In this document: piece after piece, positions 18,173 to 29,610 of the stretch
How positions within the stretch are numbered: position 1 is the first letter of the stretch
Layout: every line of letters starts with the position of its first letter
NCBI GenBank assembly: GCA_001724855.1
Contig: MEED01000027.1
Span: 62,001 to 126,000, forward strand
Direction: 5' to 3'
DNA length: 64,000 nt
From: Lautropia sp. SCN 69-89
GTDB taxonomy: Bacteria > Pseudomonadota > Gammaproteobacteria > Burkholderiales > Burkholderiaceae_E
The notes under the pieces: generated by a model
Database searches by the model: none
Seen by the model: only the letters and a program-made list of their open reading frames with translations
Told to the model about the DNA's origin: nothing
Translations under genes and position numbers: made by a program

Positions 18173-19285
18173 CTAGTAATGCAATTCGGCGATCACCGCA
18201 TGGTTCTGTGTCGCCGGCCAGCTGCGCGCCGCGATGCGCTCGCCGTTGCAGTCGGCGATCACGGTGCGAACCGGACCCGGCGGCAGGACCAGCTTCGACT
18301 CCGAGACTCCGATCTCGCCGGGGACCACTCCGGGCAAGGCCGCGCCATCGAGGCTCGCGTGATCGCGGCGCAGGTCGAAGAAGCCGCGCGGGCGACTCAT
18401 CGCCACCACGCTGCCGGCCTTTCGCTCGGCATCTGCCAGGTGCACCGGCTGCATGTCCACGATGTCCGACGAGCGCGGAAACGCCGAACGATAGATGTGC
18501 GTGATCGCGAAGCCGGGCGCCGCGATCACGAATTCGTACGGCGCGTCCGAGCGCGCCGTCATCGGACCCCAGCGCCCGTCGGCGCCGGTATTGCTCACGT
18601 GCACCGCCGGGCCGAGCCGCTCGCCGGTGCGCGGTGCGACCTCGTAGACCTCCACCTTCACGCCGGCCACCGGCCGATGGCTGCCGGGCTGTTCGATGCG
18701 CCCGCCGAGCACCGGCGCCGACTCGGCGACGATCGCCAGCCGCCGCGGCGGCTCGCCCGCGGCGAATTGCCAGGTGCGCTCGAAGACGCGCGGATCGTTG
18801 AACGGACTGCGCGGCACGAAGCCGTGGTGCACGCCGTCGACGAGCGCCGCGCGCAAGGCCGTCTTCGCCGCCGCACCGTCCTTCACCGAACTGCGCACCA
18901 CGTAGCCGTCGCTCGAGCTGCCCACCACCACCGCCTTGCCCGCACGGGTGCGCGCGAGCACGCGATCGACCTCGTCGGACACGGACTGCATCGGATCGGC
19001 GCCCGAAGCGCGACCCGTCTGCGGCGTCGTGTCGCCGATGCCCGCGGGCGGATACGGCACGTCGATCGCGAACAGGCGCTGGCGCGGCCAGCCATTCGAC
19101 TCGAATCGCCAGATCATCGTCTGCCACGATGCCGCCGAGTCGCCCCTGTCGTGCACGAAGATCACCGGCGGGTAGGGATCGCTCGCGAGCCCCAGCTGCG
19201 CGCAACCGGCGAGCGCCGCGAGCGCGAGCATCGCCAGCCAGCGCTGCGGCCACGCGAGCGTTGCGAGTCGTCGATCAGCGCGCAT
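18173..19285 (-). CDS. Alpha/beta-hydrolase-like lipoprotein
   Basis: About 370 residues from ATG 19285. The signal peptide ends in a lipobox (LAGC, about Cys 25). Residues 35-150 resemble an alpha/beta-hydrolase: [15 protein letters not shown] near the N-terminus is the oxyanion region, and [11 protein letters not shown] is a G-x-S-x-G-like nucleophile elbow with Asp in place of a usual residue. The C-terminal half has a carboxypeptidase-regulatory-like beta-sandwich ([16 protein letters not shown]) and may be a separate domain. It is probably an outer-membrane or periplasmic esterase. It is divergent from the MFS gene and upstream of hisC. Confidence 0.65.
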   Translation of the reverse strand: MRADRRLATLAWPQRWLAMLALAALAGCAQLGLASDPYPPVIFVHDRGDSAASWQTMIWRFESNGWPRQRLFAIDVPYPPAGIGDTTPQTGRASGADPMQSVSDEVDRVLARTRAGKAVVVGSSSDGYVVRSSVKDGAAAKTALRAALVDGVHHGFVPRSPFNDPRVFERTWQFAAGEPPRRLAIVAESAPVLGGRIEQPGSHRPVAGVKVEVYEVAPRTGERLGPAVHVSNTGADGRWGPMTARSDAPYEFVIAAPGFAITHIYRSAFPRSSDIVDMQPVHLADAERKAGSVVAMSRPRGFFDLRRDHASLDGAALPGVVPGEIGVSESKLVLPPGPVRTVIADCNGERIAARSWPATQNHAVIAELHY

Positions 19286-19370
19286 GCAGTTCCTCGTCGA
19301 AGCGCCAAGCGTAGCGCACATTCGCCTGCGTGGCGCAGCGTGCGGCGCGCGAAGCGTAGACTCGCGGACG

Positions 19371-20582
19371 GTGAATCCCGTCACTCGCCCGCTCCTCGCC
19401 CTTGCCGCCACGCTGTCCGTGCAGACGCTCGGCAGCATGGTGCTGACCATCCCCTCGGTGATCGCTCCGGCCGTCGCACCCTCGCTCGGCCTGGGCGCCG
19501 AGCGCGTGGGGGTGTTCGTCGGCATCGCCTATTTCGCGGCGATGCTGTCGGGCCTGGCGAGCGGTGGCTGGGTGGCGCGCGTGGGCGCGGTGGCGGTGAG
19601 CCAGGCGGCGATGGCCGCCTGCGCCTTCGGCGCGTTCGTCGCGATCGCGGGCGGTTCGATGCCACTGGCGCTCGCCGCGGTGCTGGTCGGCACCGGCTAC
19701 GGGATGATCAACCCGTCGTCGACCAGCCTGCTGGGGCAGCACGCGCCGCTGTCGAATCGCGGGCTGTTCTTCTCGCTCAAGCAGACCGGCGTGCCGCTCG
19801 GCGTGGCCCTGTCAGGGCTGGCGATGCCCTGGGGATTGCACGCGTTCGGCTGGCAGGTCTCGACCGTCGTCGCGGGCGCGGCCTGCGTGCTGCTCGCGCT
19901 GCTGCTGTGGCCGGCCGTCGCGCGCCTCGAGCCGCGGCACGCGCAGCGGCGGACGGGACAAGATGCGACGGCGACGCCGCGCCCCGGCCTGAAGGCGGTG
20001 ATCCGCAACCGGTCGCTGCTGCGCCTGAGCATGATGTCGTTCGCGTTCGCGTTCACGCAGTTGTGCTTCGTGACCTTCCTCGTCTCGTACCTGAAGCTGT
20101 CGCTCGGACGCTCGCTGGCGCTGGCGGCCGGCATCCTCGCCGGCGCCCAGGTGATCAGCACCGCTGCGCGGATCGCGTGGGGAATCGTTGCCGACCGCTG
20201 GGTCGATCCGGCCGTGCTGCTCGGCGGCATCGGCCTCGCGATGGGCGCCTCGTGCGTCGGGCTCTCGCTGCTGCCCGAGTCGGCCGGCGATACGGCGATC
20301 GTGCTGGCGGCAATCGCCTGCGCGGCCACCGTGATGGGCTGGAACGGCGTCTACTTCGCCGAGCTCGCGCGGCTGTCGAATCCCGGCGAGTTCGCCGCGA
20401 TGGCCGGCGCGTCGCAGTTCTTCACCTTCAGCGGCAGCATGGCCGGCCCGGTGGTGTTCGCCGAGATCATCCGGCACGGCGGCAGCTATTCGGGGGCCTA
20501 TGCCGCACTCGCACTGCTGCCGGCTGCGGCCGGAGTGATGATGCTGCGGCAACGCGGCCGCGCGACAGCTCCTGCTCAGTAA
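19371..20582 (+). CDS. MFS transporter (CynX/NimT-like)
   Basis: 403 residues from GTG 19371 with about 12 hydrophobic segments. The motif-A loop is degenerate ([13 protein letters not shown]). [15 protein letters not shown] and [15 protein letters not shown] are features of the cyanate/nitroimidazole-type MFS branch. Its stop overlaps boxA's stop by a few bases on the other strand. Its position beside the box genes might suggest transport of an aromatic acid, but nothing in the sequence shows that. Confidence 0.82.
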   Translation: MNPVTRPLLALAATLSVQTLGSMVLTIPSVIAPAVAPSLGLGAERVGVFVGIAYFAAMLSGLASGGWVARVGAVAVSQAAMAACAFGAFVAIAGGSMPLALAAVLVGTGYGMINPSSTSLLGQHAPLSNRGLFFSLKQTGVPLGVALSGLAMPWGLHAFGWQVSTVVAGAACVLLALLLWPAVARLEPRHAQRRTGQDATATPRPGLKAVIRNRSLLRLSMMSFAFAFTQLCFVTFLVSYLKLSLGRSLALAAGILAGAQVISTAARIAWGIVADRWVDPAVLLGGIGLAMGASCVGLSLLPESAGDTAIVLAAIACAATVMGWNGVYFAELARLSNPGEFAAMAGASQFFTFSGSMAGPVVFAEIIRHGGSYSGAYAALALLPAAAGVMMLRQRGRATAPAQ

Positions 20583-21835
20583 GTCTCCAGGTGCAGCCGG
20601 CCCTCGCGCTTGAGCCTCCCGGCAAGCTCCTCCCACTGCACGCCGGCCTGCGTGGCCACCTCGCGCAGCGCGGCGAGCACGCCTTCTTCCATGCTCTTGA
20701 GGCCGCAGACGTAGACGAAGGTGTCACCGTCCTTCAGCAGCGCGGCCAGGTCGGCGGCACGCTCGCGCATCACGTCCTGCACGTAGCGCTTCGGTGAATC
20801 GGGCGCGCGCGAGAACGCGAAGTTCACGTCGATGAAGTCGCGCGGCAGGTTCATCAGCGGGCCGAAGTACGGCAGCTCCTTCTGCGTGCGCGCGCCGAAG
20901 AACAGCATCAGCTTGCCGCCCTCGAACTTGCCGCGCAGGCGGCGCCGGTACTCGGTCATCGCGCGCATCGGCGCGCTGCCGGTACCGGTGCAGATCATCA
21001 CGATGTTCGAGCGCGGATGGTTCGGCATCAGGAACGACGCGCCGAACGGGCCGATCACCTTCACGGTGTCGCCCTTCTTCAGGTCGCACAGGTAGTTCGA
21101 ACAGACCCCGCGCACCGGCTGGCCGTCGTGGTCGACGGTGACACGCTTCACCGTGAGCGACAGGTTGTTGTAGCCGGGCCGCTCGCCGTTGCGCGGGCTG
21201 GCGATCGAGTACTGGCGCGCCACGTGCGGCTTGCCGCGCTCGTCGACGCCCGGCGGCAGGATGCCGATCGACTGGCCCTCGAGCACCGGAAACGGCATCG
21301 GCCCGAAATCGAGCACGATGTGGTGCGTGTCGCTCTCGGTGCCGGCGTCCGTGACGCGGTAGTTGCCGACCACCGTCGCGGTGGTCGGGTTCTTCGGCCC
21401 ATACAGGTTCGTGTACGCGTGCGCGGCCGACCACGGCGGCACCGTCGCGCCGAACGACGTGGCGGTGACCGCGGTCTCGAAGCCCTGGGCGTCGGGCGCC
21501 GCGACCGCCGGCGCGGCGGCCTCCTCGATCACCGCCGCCGCCTCCGCCGCGACCCCCTCGGGCAGCGGTACTTCGGGCGGCAGCTCGTCCCACTCGAACT
21601 GCGCCGACAGCGGGTAGGCGGCGCTCTTCAACATCATCCGCCAGTTGTCGATCGCACCGGTCGGGCAGGGCGGCACGCAGGCCATGCACTGCTTGCAGAT
21701 CGCCGGATCGACCACGTAGTTGCGCGAGTCGTGCGTGATCGCATTGACCGGGCACGCCTCCTCGCAAGTGTTGCAGCGGATGCAGATTTCGGGATCGATC
21801 AGGTGCTGCTCGAGCACTTCCGGCGCGGCGCCCAC
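20576..21835 (-). CDS. boxA: Benzoyl-CoA 2,3-epoxidase reductase subunit BoxA
   Basis: 419 residues from GTG 21835, with AGAGG before it. Two 4Fe-4S clusters come first ([12 protein letters not shown] and [12 protein letters not shown], residues about 20-60). An Ala/Glu-rich linker follows (about residues 85-115). The rest is a ferredoxin-NADP reductase-like FAD/NADPH module ([30 protein letters not shown]). BoxA feeds electrons from NADPH to BoxB for epoxidation of benzoyl-CoA. It is third in boxC-boxB-boxA; 14 bp separate it from boxB. Confidence 0.95.
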   Translation of the reverse strand: MGAAPEVLEQHLIDPEICIRCNTCEEACPVNAITHDSRNYVVDPAICKQCMACVPPCPTGAIDNWRMMLKSAAYPLSAQFEWDELPPEVPLPEGVAAEAAAVIEEAAAPAVAAPDAQGFETAVTATSFGATVPPWSAAHAYTNLYGPKNPTTATVVGNYRVTDAGTESDTHHIVLDFGPMPFPVLEGQSIGILPPGVDERGKPHVARQYSIASPRNGERPGYNNLSLTVKRVTVDHDGQPVRGVCSNYLCDLKKGDTVKVIGPFGASFLMPNHPRSNIVMICTGTGSAPMRAMTEYRRRLRGKFEGGKLMLFFGARTQKELPYFGPLMNLPRDFIDVNFAFSRAPDSPKRYVQDVMRERAADLAALLKDGDTFVYVCGLKSMEEGVLAALREVATQAGVQWEELAGRLKREGRLHLETY

Positions 21836-21849
21836 GGTGGCCTCTGCGG

Positions 21850-23277
<1,428 letters not shown>

Positions 23278-23356
23278 CGGATGCTCCGGGTGTTCGTTCG
23301 TTGATCGGGGGTCGATGTAATCGATTCGTTCGCTTCGTGCAGGCGCGGTGCCTTGC

Positions 23357-25015
<1,659 letters not shown>

Positions 25016-25042
25016 GCGGTGCTCCTCGCAGTGAGAAGATGA

Positions 25043-25091
25043 ACTATATTGCCGAATTGATATGCATCAATGCATAATGATGCATGTTGCA
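25043..25091. promoter_or_regulatory. boxCBA/boxD divergent promoter with TGCA repeats
   Basis: On the minus strand, TTGATG (25065-25070) and TATAGT (25043-25048) are 16 bp apart and fit a sigma-70 promoter for boxCBA. TGCA occurs at 25063, 25071, 25081 and 25088; the middle pair is TGCA-N6-TGCA. Two of the sites overlap or abut the -35. TGCA repeats are, as I recall, the described operator elements of the BzdR/BoxR repressors, which respond to benzoyl-CoA. For boxD on the + strand, TTGCCG-N18-CATAAT is a weaker option. Confidence 0.6.
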
Positions 25092-25149
25092 GCCGGCGTC
25101 AACCCCCGTGCTGCGCTTCGCAGGGACATTCAATCGTGAGGATCCGGAC

Positions 25150-26730
25150 ATGACTCGACTGCTCGACAACCATCTGGCCGGCCGCTGGCAGGCAGGAAGC
25201 GGCGCCGGCGTGCCGCTGTTCGACCCGGTGCTGGGCACGGAGCTCGTGCGCGTCTCGGGCGCGGGGCTCGACCTGGCCCAAGGCTATGCATTCGCGCGCA
25301 CCCAGGGCGGCGCCGCGCTGCGTGCGCTCAGCTACGCAGAGCGCTCGGCACAGCTTGCGCGCATCGCCGAGGTGCTGCAAGGCAGGCGCGATGCGTACTA
25401 CGACATTGCGCTGCAAAACTCCGGCACCACCCGCAACGATTCGGCCGTGGACATCGACGGCGCGATCTACACGCTCGCGCAGTACGCGCGCTGGGGCGCG
25501 AAGCTCGGCGCAGCGCGCTGCCTTGCCGACGGCGAGCCGGTGAAGCTCGGCAAGGACGGCAGCTTCCAGAGCGGCCATTTCCTCGTGCCGCAGCGCGGCA
25601 TCGCGCTGTTCGTCAACGCATTCAACTTCCCGGCGTGGGGTCTTTGGGAGAAGGCCGCGCCGGCACTGCTGTCGGGCGTGCCGGTGGTGGTGAAGCCGGC
25701 GACCGCGACCGCGTGGCTCACGCAGCAGATGGTGGCCGACGTGATCGAGGCCGGCGTGCTGCCGCCCGGCGCGCTGTCGATCGTCTGCGGCCGCTCGGAC
25801 GGGCTGATCGACGCGCTCGAGCCGTTCGACCTGGTCTCGTTCACCGGCTCGGCCGACACCGCGCGCGCGATCTGCGCGCACGAGAACGTGCTGCGCCATT
25901 CGATCCGCGTGAACGCCGAGACCGACAGCCTGAACAGCGCGTTGCTCGGCCCCGACGCGCCCCCCGGCAGCGACGCGTTCGCGCTGATGGTGAAGGAAGT
26001 CGTTCGCGAGATGACGGTCAAGTCTGGGCAGAAGTGCACCGCGATCCGCCGCGTGCTGGTGCCGCAGGCGCACGCCGCGGCCGCCACCGAAGCGATCGCG
26101 GCCGCGCTGGCGGCGGTGAAGGTCGGCAATCCGCGCAACGAATCGGTGCGCATGGGCGCGCTCGCCAGCCGCGCGCAACTCGCAGCGGTGCGCGAAGGGC
26201 TCGCCGCGCTGGGTCGCGAGGCGCAGCTCGCCTGGGCCGGCAACGAGGCCGACCTGGTCGACGCCGACCCGAAGGTCGCTGCCTGCGTGATGCCGCACCT
26301 GCTGAAGGTCGACGACGGCGACGCATCGAAACTCGTGCACGACATCGAAGTCTTCGGGCCGGTGGCCACCGTCGTGCCCTATCGCGACGCCGACCACGCG
26401 TTCGCGCTCGCGCGTCGCGGCTTCGGTTCGCTGGTCGCATCGGTGTTCAGCGACGACGTCGACTTCATCGCGGGCGCCGCGACCGAGATGGCGCACGCGC
26501 ACGGTCGCCTGCACGTGATCACCCCCGCGGTCGGCAAGACCCACACCGGCCACGGCAACGTGATGCCGATGTCGCTGCACGGCGGTCCAGGCCGCGCCGG
26601 CGGCGGAGAGGAACTCGGCGGGCTGCGCGCGCTCGGGTTCTATCACCAGCGCAGCGCGGTGCAGGCGCCGCCCGAGGTGCTGGCGAAGCTGACCGAGGGG
26701 GCGGCGCCGTGGCAGGGCGGAGGCGCTTGA
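25150..26730 (+). CDS. boxD: 3,4-Dehydroadipyl-CoA semialdehyde dehydrogenase BoxD
   Basis: 526 residues of the aldehyde dehydrogenase superfamily. Catalytic Cys sits in KSGQKCTAIRR and the general-base Glu in RVNAETDSLN; the NAD(P) segment is FVNAFNFPAWG. The N-terminus (LLDNHLAGRWQAG) and the box context identify it as BoxD, which oxidises the BoxC product to 3,4-dehydroadipyl-CoA. ATG 25150 has a GAGGATC ribosome-binding site. Its last bases overlap the operator of the next toxin-antitoxin locus. Confidence 0.9.
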   Translation: MTRLLDNHLAGRWQAGSGAGVPLFDPVLGTELVRVSGAGLDLAQGYAFARTQGGAALRALSYAERSAQLARIAEVLQGRRDAYYDIALQNSGTTRNDSAVDIDGAIYTLAQYARWGAKLGAARCLADGEPVKLGKDGSFQSGHFLVPQRGIALFVNAFNFPAWGLWEKAAPALLSGVPVVVKPATATAWLTQQMVADVIEAGVLPPGALSIVCGRSDGLIDALEPFDLVSFTGSADTARAICAHENVLRHSIRVNAETDSLNSALLGPDAPPGSDAFALMVKEVVREMTVKSGQKCTAIRRVLVPQAHAAAATEAIAAALAAVKVGNPRNESVRMGALASRAQLAAVREGLAALGREAQLAWAGNEADLVDADPKVAACVMPHLLKVDDGDASKLVHDIEVFGPVATVVPYRDADHAFALARRGFGSLVASVFSDDVDFIAGAATEMAHAHGRLHVITPAVGKTHTGHGNVMPMSLHGGPGRAGGGEELGGLRALGFYHQRSAVQAPPEVLAKLTEGAAPWQGGGA

Positions 26731-26760
26731 CACGAAATTCGTGTTACACTGACTTCGTGT
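26730..26760. promoter_or_regulatory. Operator-like repeats of the first RHH/PIN locus
   Basis: ACACGAA-A-TTCGTGT (26730-26744) is a perfect inverted repeat. A third TTCGTGT copy at 26754-26760 is a direct repeat of the right arm, 16 bp on. Several ribbon-helix-helix antitoxins bind such spaced half-sites upstream of their operon. It lies 35-65 bp before the antitoxin start and abuts the boxD stop. Confidence 0.55.
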
Positions 26761-26794
26761 TTTGAAGCCTGATTCTGCGCGGAGACGCCCGGTC

Positions 26795-27037
26795 ATGAAA
26801 AACGTCACCATCACGCTCGACGAGAAGACCGCTGCCTGGGTGCGCGTGTCGGCGGCGCGCGAAGACAAGAGCGTCTCTCGCTACATCGCCGAGATGCTCG
26901 AAAAGCGAATGCGCGAGTCGCGCGACTATGCGAACGCGATGCGCCGCTTCCTCGATCGCCAACCGACGCACATCAACACGACCGGATCGAAGCTGCCGAC
27001 GCGCGAGGAGCTTCATGAGCGCCCTGGTCTTCGTTGA
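26795..27037 (+). CDS. Ribbon-helix-helix antitoxin (CopG/VapB-like)
   Basis: 80 residues. The N-terminal strand MKNVTITLDEKTAAWV followed by helices (SVSRYIAEMLEKRM) is a classic RHH DNA-binding fold. The C-terminal tail (DYANAMRRFLDRQP) likely wraps the toxin. ATG 26795 has a GGAG site. It overlaps the PIN gene by 23 bp, so toxin translation is probably coupled to it. It would neutralise the PIN toxin and repress the operon through the repeats at 26730-26760. Confidence 0.82.
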   Translation: MKNVTITLDEKTAAWVRVSAAREDKSVSRYIAEMLEKRMRESRDYANAMRRFLDRQPTHINTTGSKLPTREELHERPGLR

Positions 27038-27512
27038 CGCGAACGTACTGGTGTACGCCCGCGACGCAGGCGACATCCGGCGCCAGCCGCTCGCCCAGGC
27101 GTGGCTCGAATGGCTATGGGCCGAGCAGCTCGGCCGCACCGGCACGCAGGTGCTCTCCGAGTACTACGTCACCGTCACCCGCAAGCTGAAGCCAGGCCTG
27201 CCCGAAGAGCAGGCCTGGGACGACGTCGAGGCGTTGATGCATTGGCAGCCGCAGCCGGTCGACCTCGCAACGATGCAACGCGCGCGTACCATCCAGGCAC
27301 GGCACCGGCTGTCGTGGGGGGACGCACTCGTCGTCGCCGCGGCGCGCGAACAGGGTTGCTCGGTGCTGCTCACGGAAGACCTGCAAGACGGCGCCCTGAT
27401 CGACGGCGTGCGCGTGCGCAATCCGTTCTCGTACTCCATCCAGGAAGCGAGCACCGAAACGTACGGGCACAATGAGGGGCTCCGACGCAAACCCCGAGGA
27501 GATCGATCATGA
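27015..27512 (+). CDS. PIN-domain toxin (VapC-like RNase)
   Basis: 165 residues. The acidic PIN residues are visible: D8 (FVDAN), E49 (LSEYY), D103 ([10 protein letters not shown]) and E121/D122 (TEDLQD). PIN toxins are Mg-dependent RNases. After the PIN core, the last ~30 residues ([18 protein letters not shown]...) are a charged tail not typical of VapC. They may be read-through toward the dodecin start, which overlaps by 4 bp (ATGA). It overlaps its antitoxin gene by 23 bp. Confidence 0.85.
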   Translation: MSALVFVDANVLVYARDAGDIRRQPLAQAWLEWLWAEQLGRTGTQVLSEYYVTVTRKLKPGLPEEQAWDDVEALMHWQPQPVDLATMQRARTIQARHRLSWGDALVVAAAREQGCSVLLTEDLQDGALIDGVRVRNPFSYSIQEASTETYGHNEGLRRKPRGDRS

Positions 27513-27715
27513 CCGACCACGTCTACAAGCACATCGAACTCACCGGATCATCGAAGTCGGGAAGCGACGACGCGATCCGCAACGCGCTCGCCAAGGCGCA
27601 CGAAACGGTGCGCAACATCCAGTGGTTCCGTGTCGTCGAGACGCGCGGCCACGTGGTCGAGGGCAAGGTCGCGCACTGGCAGGTGACGATCAATGTCGGG
27701 TTCACGCTCGAATGA
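27509..27715 (+). CDS. Dodecin family protein
   Basis: 68 residues matching dodecin: [27 protein letters not shown] (W/F near residue 38 for flavin stacking) and [19 protein letters not shown]. Dodecins form hollow dodecamers that store or shield flavins. ATG 27509 has a good GAGGAG site and overlaps the PIN stop. Its own stop lies inside the next reading frame (23-bp overlap). Confidence 0.92.
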   Translation: MTDHVYKHIELTGSSKSGSDDAIRNALAKAHETVRNIQWFRVVETRGHVVEGKVAHWQVTINVGFTLE

Positions 27716-28199
27716 GGCGCGCATCGCGGCAGCACGAATCGCTGCATCGGCCATCGCGCTGATCGCCGCGGGCGTGCTGCCGCTCGCAGCCGCGGCGCAA
27801 GCCGGCGCCGCGAACGGCCCCGACGCGCGCTACCGTCAGGAGCGCGAACGCTGCGAGCAGATGCAGTCACCCGATGAGCGCGCCAGCTGCCTGCGCGAGG
27901 CGGCGGCGGCCCGCGCCGAGGCCCGGGGCGGCCGGCTGGGGAGCGGGCCGGATGACCCCATCCGCTACCTCGAGAACGCGTTGCGCCGCTGCGAGCCGCT
28001 GCCGCCCGATGAGCGCGCCGACTGCGAGTACCGCGTGCGCGGCGGCGGCACCACCCGCGGCAGCGTCGAAGCGGGCGGCATCTACCGCGAGACGGTCACG
28101 CGCGAGATCCCCGCGCAGGGCGAGGTCTCGGTACCGGCGCAGGCACCCGCGCCGAACGGGGAGCAACCGGAAACGTCGCCGCCGCGTCGGCCCGAGTGA
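27693..28199 (+). CDS. Hypothetical secreted protein
   Basis: 168 residues. A probable Sec signal ([23 protein letters not shown]) ends near residue 36, preceded by a long charged n-region. The mature part has two copies of a short Cys motif: [15 protein letters not shown] and [14 protein letters not shown]. These suggest a disulfide in each half. No known family. ATG 27693 overlaps dodecin by 23 bp; I keep it because the frame has the coherent signal peptide. The tail is Pro/Glu-rich. Confidence 0.6.
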   Translation: MSGSRSNEARIAAARIAASAIALIAAGVLPLAAAAQAGAANGPDARYRQERERCEQMQSPDERASCLREAAAARAEARGGRLGSGPDDPIRYLENALRRCEPLPPDERADCEYRVRGGGTTRGSVEAGGIYRETVTREIPAQGEVSVPAQAPAPNGEQPETSPPRRPE

Positions 28200-28339
28200 A
28201 TCGTCAGCCTACGGCCAGCTCGAGCTTGCCCACGCGTTCCAGCTCGATGCGCTGACGGACCCCCCACGGATCGTGGGCATCCTGCATCGCGGGCCCACGC
28301 TCGGGGGGTGCGGCTGCGCGGGCGCGACCTGTTACCCTC

Positions 28340-28365
28340 GGGGCAGGGAGGAGGCCCCTGTTTTT
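28340..28365 (+). terminator. Possible intrinsic terminator before the baeRF3 gene
   Basis: GGGGC (28340-28344) and GCCCC (28354-28358) can pair across a 9-nt loop, followed by TG and five Ts (28361-28365). It is 140 bp after the secreted-protein stop and 26 bp before the next ATG, in a 191-bp gap. It could end the upstream operon, or act in the leader of the baeRF3 gene. The stem is short. Confidence 0.4.
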
Positions 28366-28390
28366 CGGTTTTCTTTCAAGGAGTTGCGTC

Positions 28391-29524
28391 ATGCCATCAC
28401 TGGTTGAAGACTACGCCCGCCTGCTCTCGGAGCAGCATGAGCCGCCGTGCCTGTCGCTGTACCAGCCGACGCACCGCATGCACCCCGACAATCAGCAGGA
28501 CCCGATTCGCTTTCGCAACCTGCTGAAGGCGCTGTCCGAGTCGCTGCATCGCAAGTACCCGGCGCGCGACACCGCGCCGCTGCTGGCCCCGTTCGAGGCG
28601 CTGGCTGCCGACCGCGACTTCTGGAACCACACGCTCGACGGCCTGGCCGTGCTCGCGGCGCCGGGCTTCTTCCGCGCCTGGCGCCTGCAACGCCCGGTCG
28701 CCGAGCTGACCGTGGTGGCCGACAGCTTCCACACGAAGCCGCTGATGCGGATCGTGCAGTCGGCCGACCGCTACCACGTCCTCGGGCTGAATCGGCACGA
28801 AGCCAGGCTCTTCGAAGGCAATCGGGACGCACTCGACGAGATCGACCTGGCGATCGACGCCGAGGCGGCGCCGCCGGCTGCACGCGAGCGCGCCACGCGG
28901 GTCTACGGCTCGGGCGCGCTGGGCGCCACCACGCGGCACGGCACCGACCTGAAGCAGTCGATGCGCGACAAGCAGGCCGAGCAGTTCTTCCGGTCGATCG
29001 ACGCCGACGTGCTCGAGCACTATTCGCGGCCCAGCGGCATGCCGCTGCTGCTTGCGGCGCTGCCCGAGCACCATCACCTGTTCCGCAGCATCAGTCGCAA
29101 TCCGATGCTGGCCGCCGGGGCGATCGACGTGCATCCGGACGACCTGTCGATCGAGCAGTTGCGCGCGCGCGCCTGGGCTCTCGTCGAGCCCTGGTACCTG
29201 GCGCGACTCGCGAAGCTGACGGAGGCCTTCGAGGAGGCCAGGGCGAAGAAGACAGGCAGCGACGACCTGCGCGAGGTGGCGAAGGCGGCCGCGGCCGGAC
29301 AGGTGGCCACGCTGCTGATCGAGGCCGACCGCATCATTCCGGGCCGCTTCGATCCCTCCGATGGCAGCGTGGTCGAGGGCAAGCTCTCCGACCCCGAGGT
29401 CGACGACCTGCTCGACGACATCGGCGAGCAGGTGATCGCGACGGGCGGCGAAGTGGTGCTCGTACCGGCGGCGCGCATGCCGGCGATCACCGGACTGGCG
29501 GCGATTTACCGCTTCGCCGGCTGA
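28391..29524 (+). CDS. baeRF3-type protein (bacterial archaeo-eukaryotic release factor family)
   Basis: 377 residues. Starts after a strong AAGGAG site. The body (LYQPTHRMHPDNQQDP, FRAWRLQRPVAEL, HVLGLNRHEARLFEG) and the C-terminal half with eRF1-domain-3-like sequence (GGEVVLVPAARMP) match the BaeRF3 group. These proteins are related to eRF1/Pelota C-terminal domains; their bacterial role is not known, and ribosome-linked or RNA-linked roles have been proposed. It stands alone: no recognised partner gene is adjacent, and the next gene is convergent. Confidence 0.7.
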   Translation: MPSLVEDYARLLSEQHEPPCLSLYQPTHRMHPDNQQDPIRFRNLLKALSESLHRKYPARDTAPLLAPFEALAADRDFWNHTLDGLAVLAAPGFFRAWRLQRPVAELTVVADSFHTKPLMRIVQSADRYHVLGLNRHEARLFEGNRDALDEIDLAIDAEAAPPAARERATRVYGSGALGATTRHGTDLKQSMRDKQAEQFFRSIDADVLEHYSRPSGMPLLLAALPEHHHLFRSISRNPMLAAGAIDVHPDDLSIEQLRARAWALVEPWYLARLAKLTEAFEEARAKKTGSDDLREVAKAAAAGQVATLLIEADRIIPGRFDPSDGSVVEGKLSDPEVDDLLDDIGEQVIATGGEVVLVPAARMPAITGLAAIYRFAG

Positions 29525-29570
29525 GGCGCAAGACCGGCGCGGCAGCCCGACGCACCGCGGCACCGGTGCC

Positions 29571-29601
29571 GGCGGCACCGCCGGCGCACGCCGGTGCCGC
29601 C
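29571..29601. terminator. Hairpin between convergent baeRF3 and metal ATPase genes
   Basis: GGCGGCACCG (29571-29580) and CGGTGCCGCC (29592-29601) pair perfectly across an 11-nt loop, 10 bp before the ATPase stop on the other strand. There is no T-run on either side, so it is a strong stem usable by both convergent genes, not a classical intrinsic terminator. Confidence 0.45.
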
Positions 29602-29610
29602 TGTGCACGA

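Noticed and set aside
20042-20582. MFS gene at 19371 as a dedicated benzoate transporter of the box cluster
   Set aside because: Only adjacency supports it; it is convergent, not co-transcribed, and resembles CynX/NimT-type carriers.
26727-26750. TTGACA...TACACT as a sigma-70 promoter of the first RHH/PIN locus
   Set aside because: Spacing is only 12 bp, too short; TTGACA is also part of the boxD stop and operator repeat.
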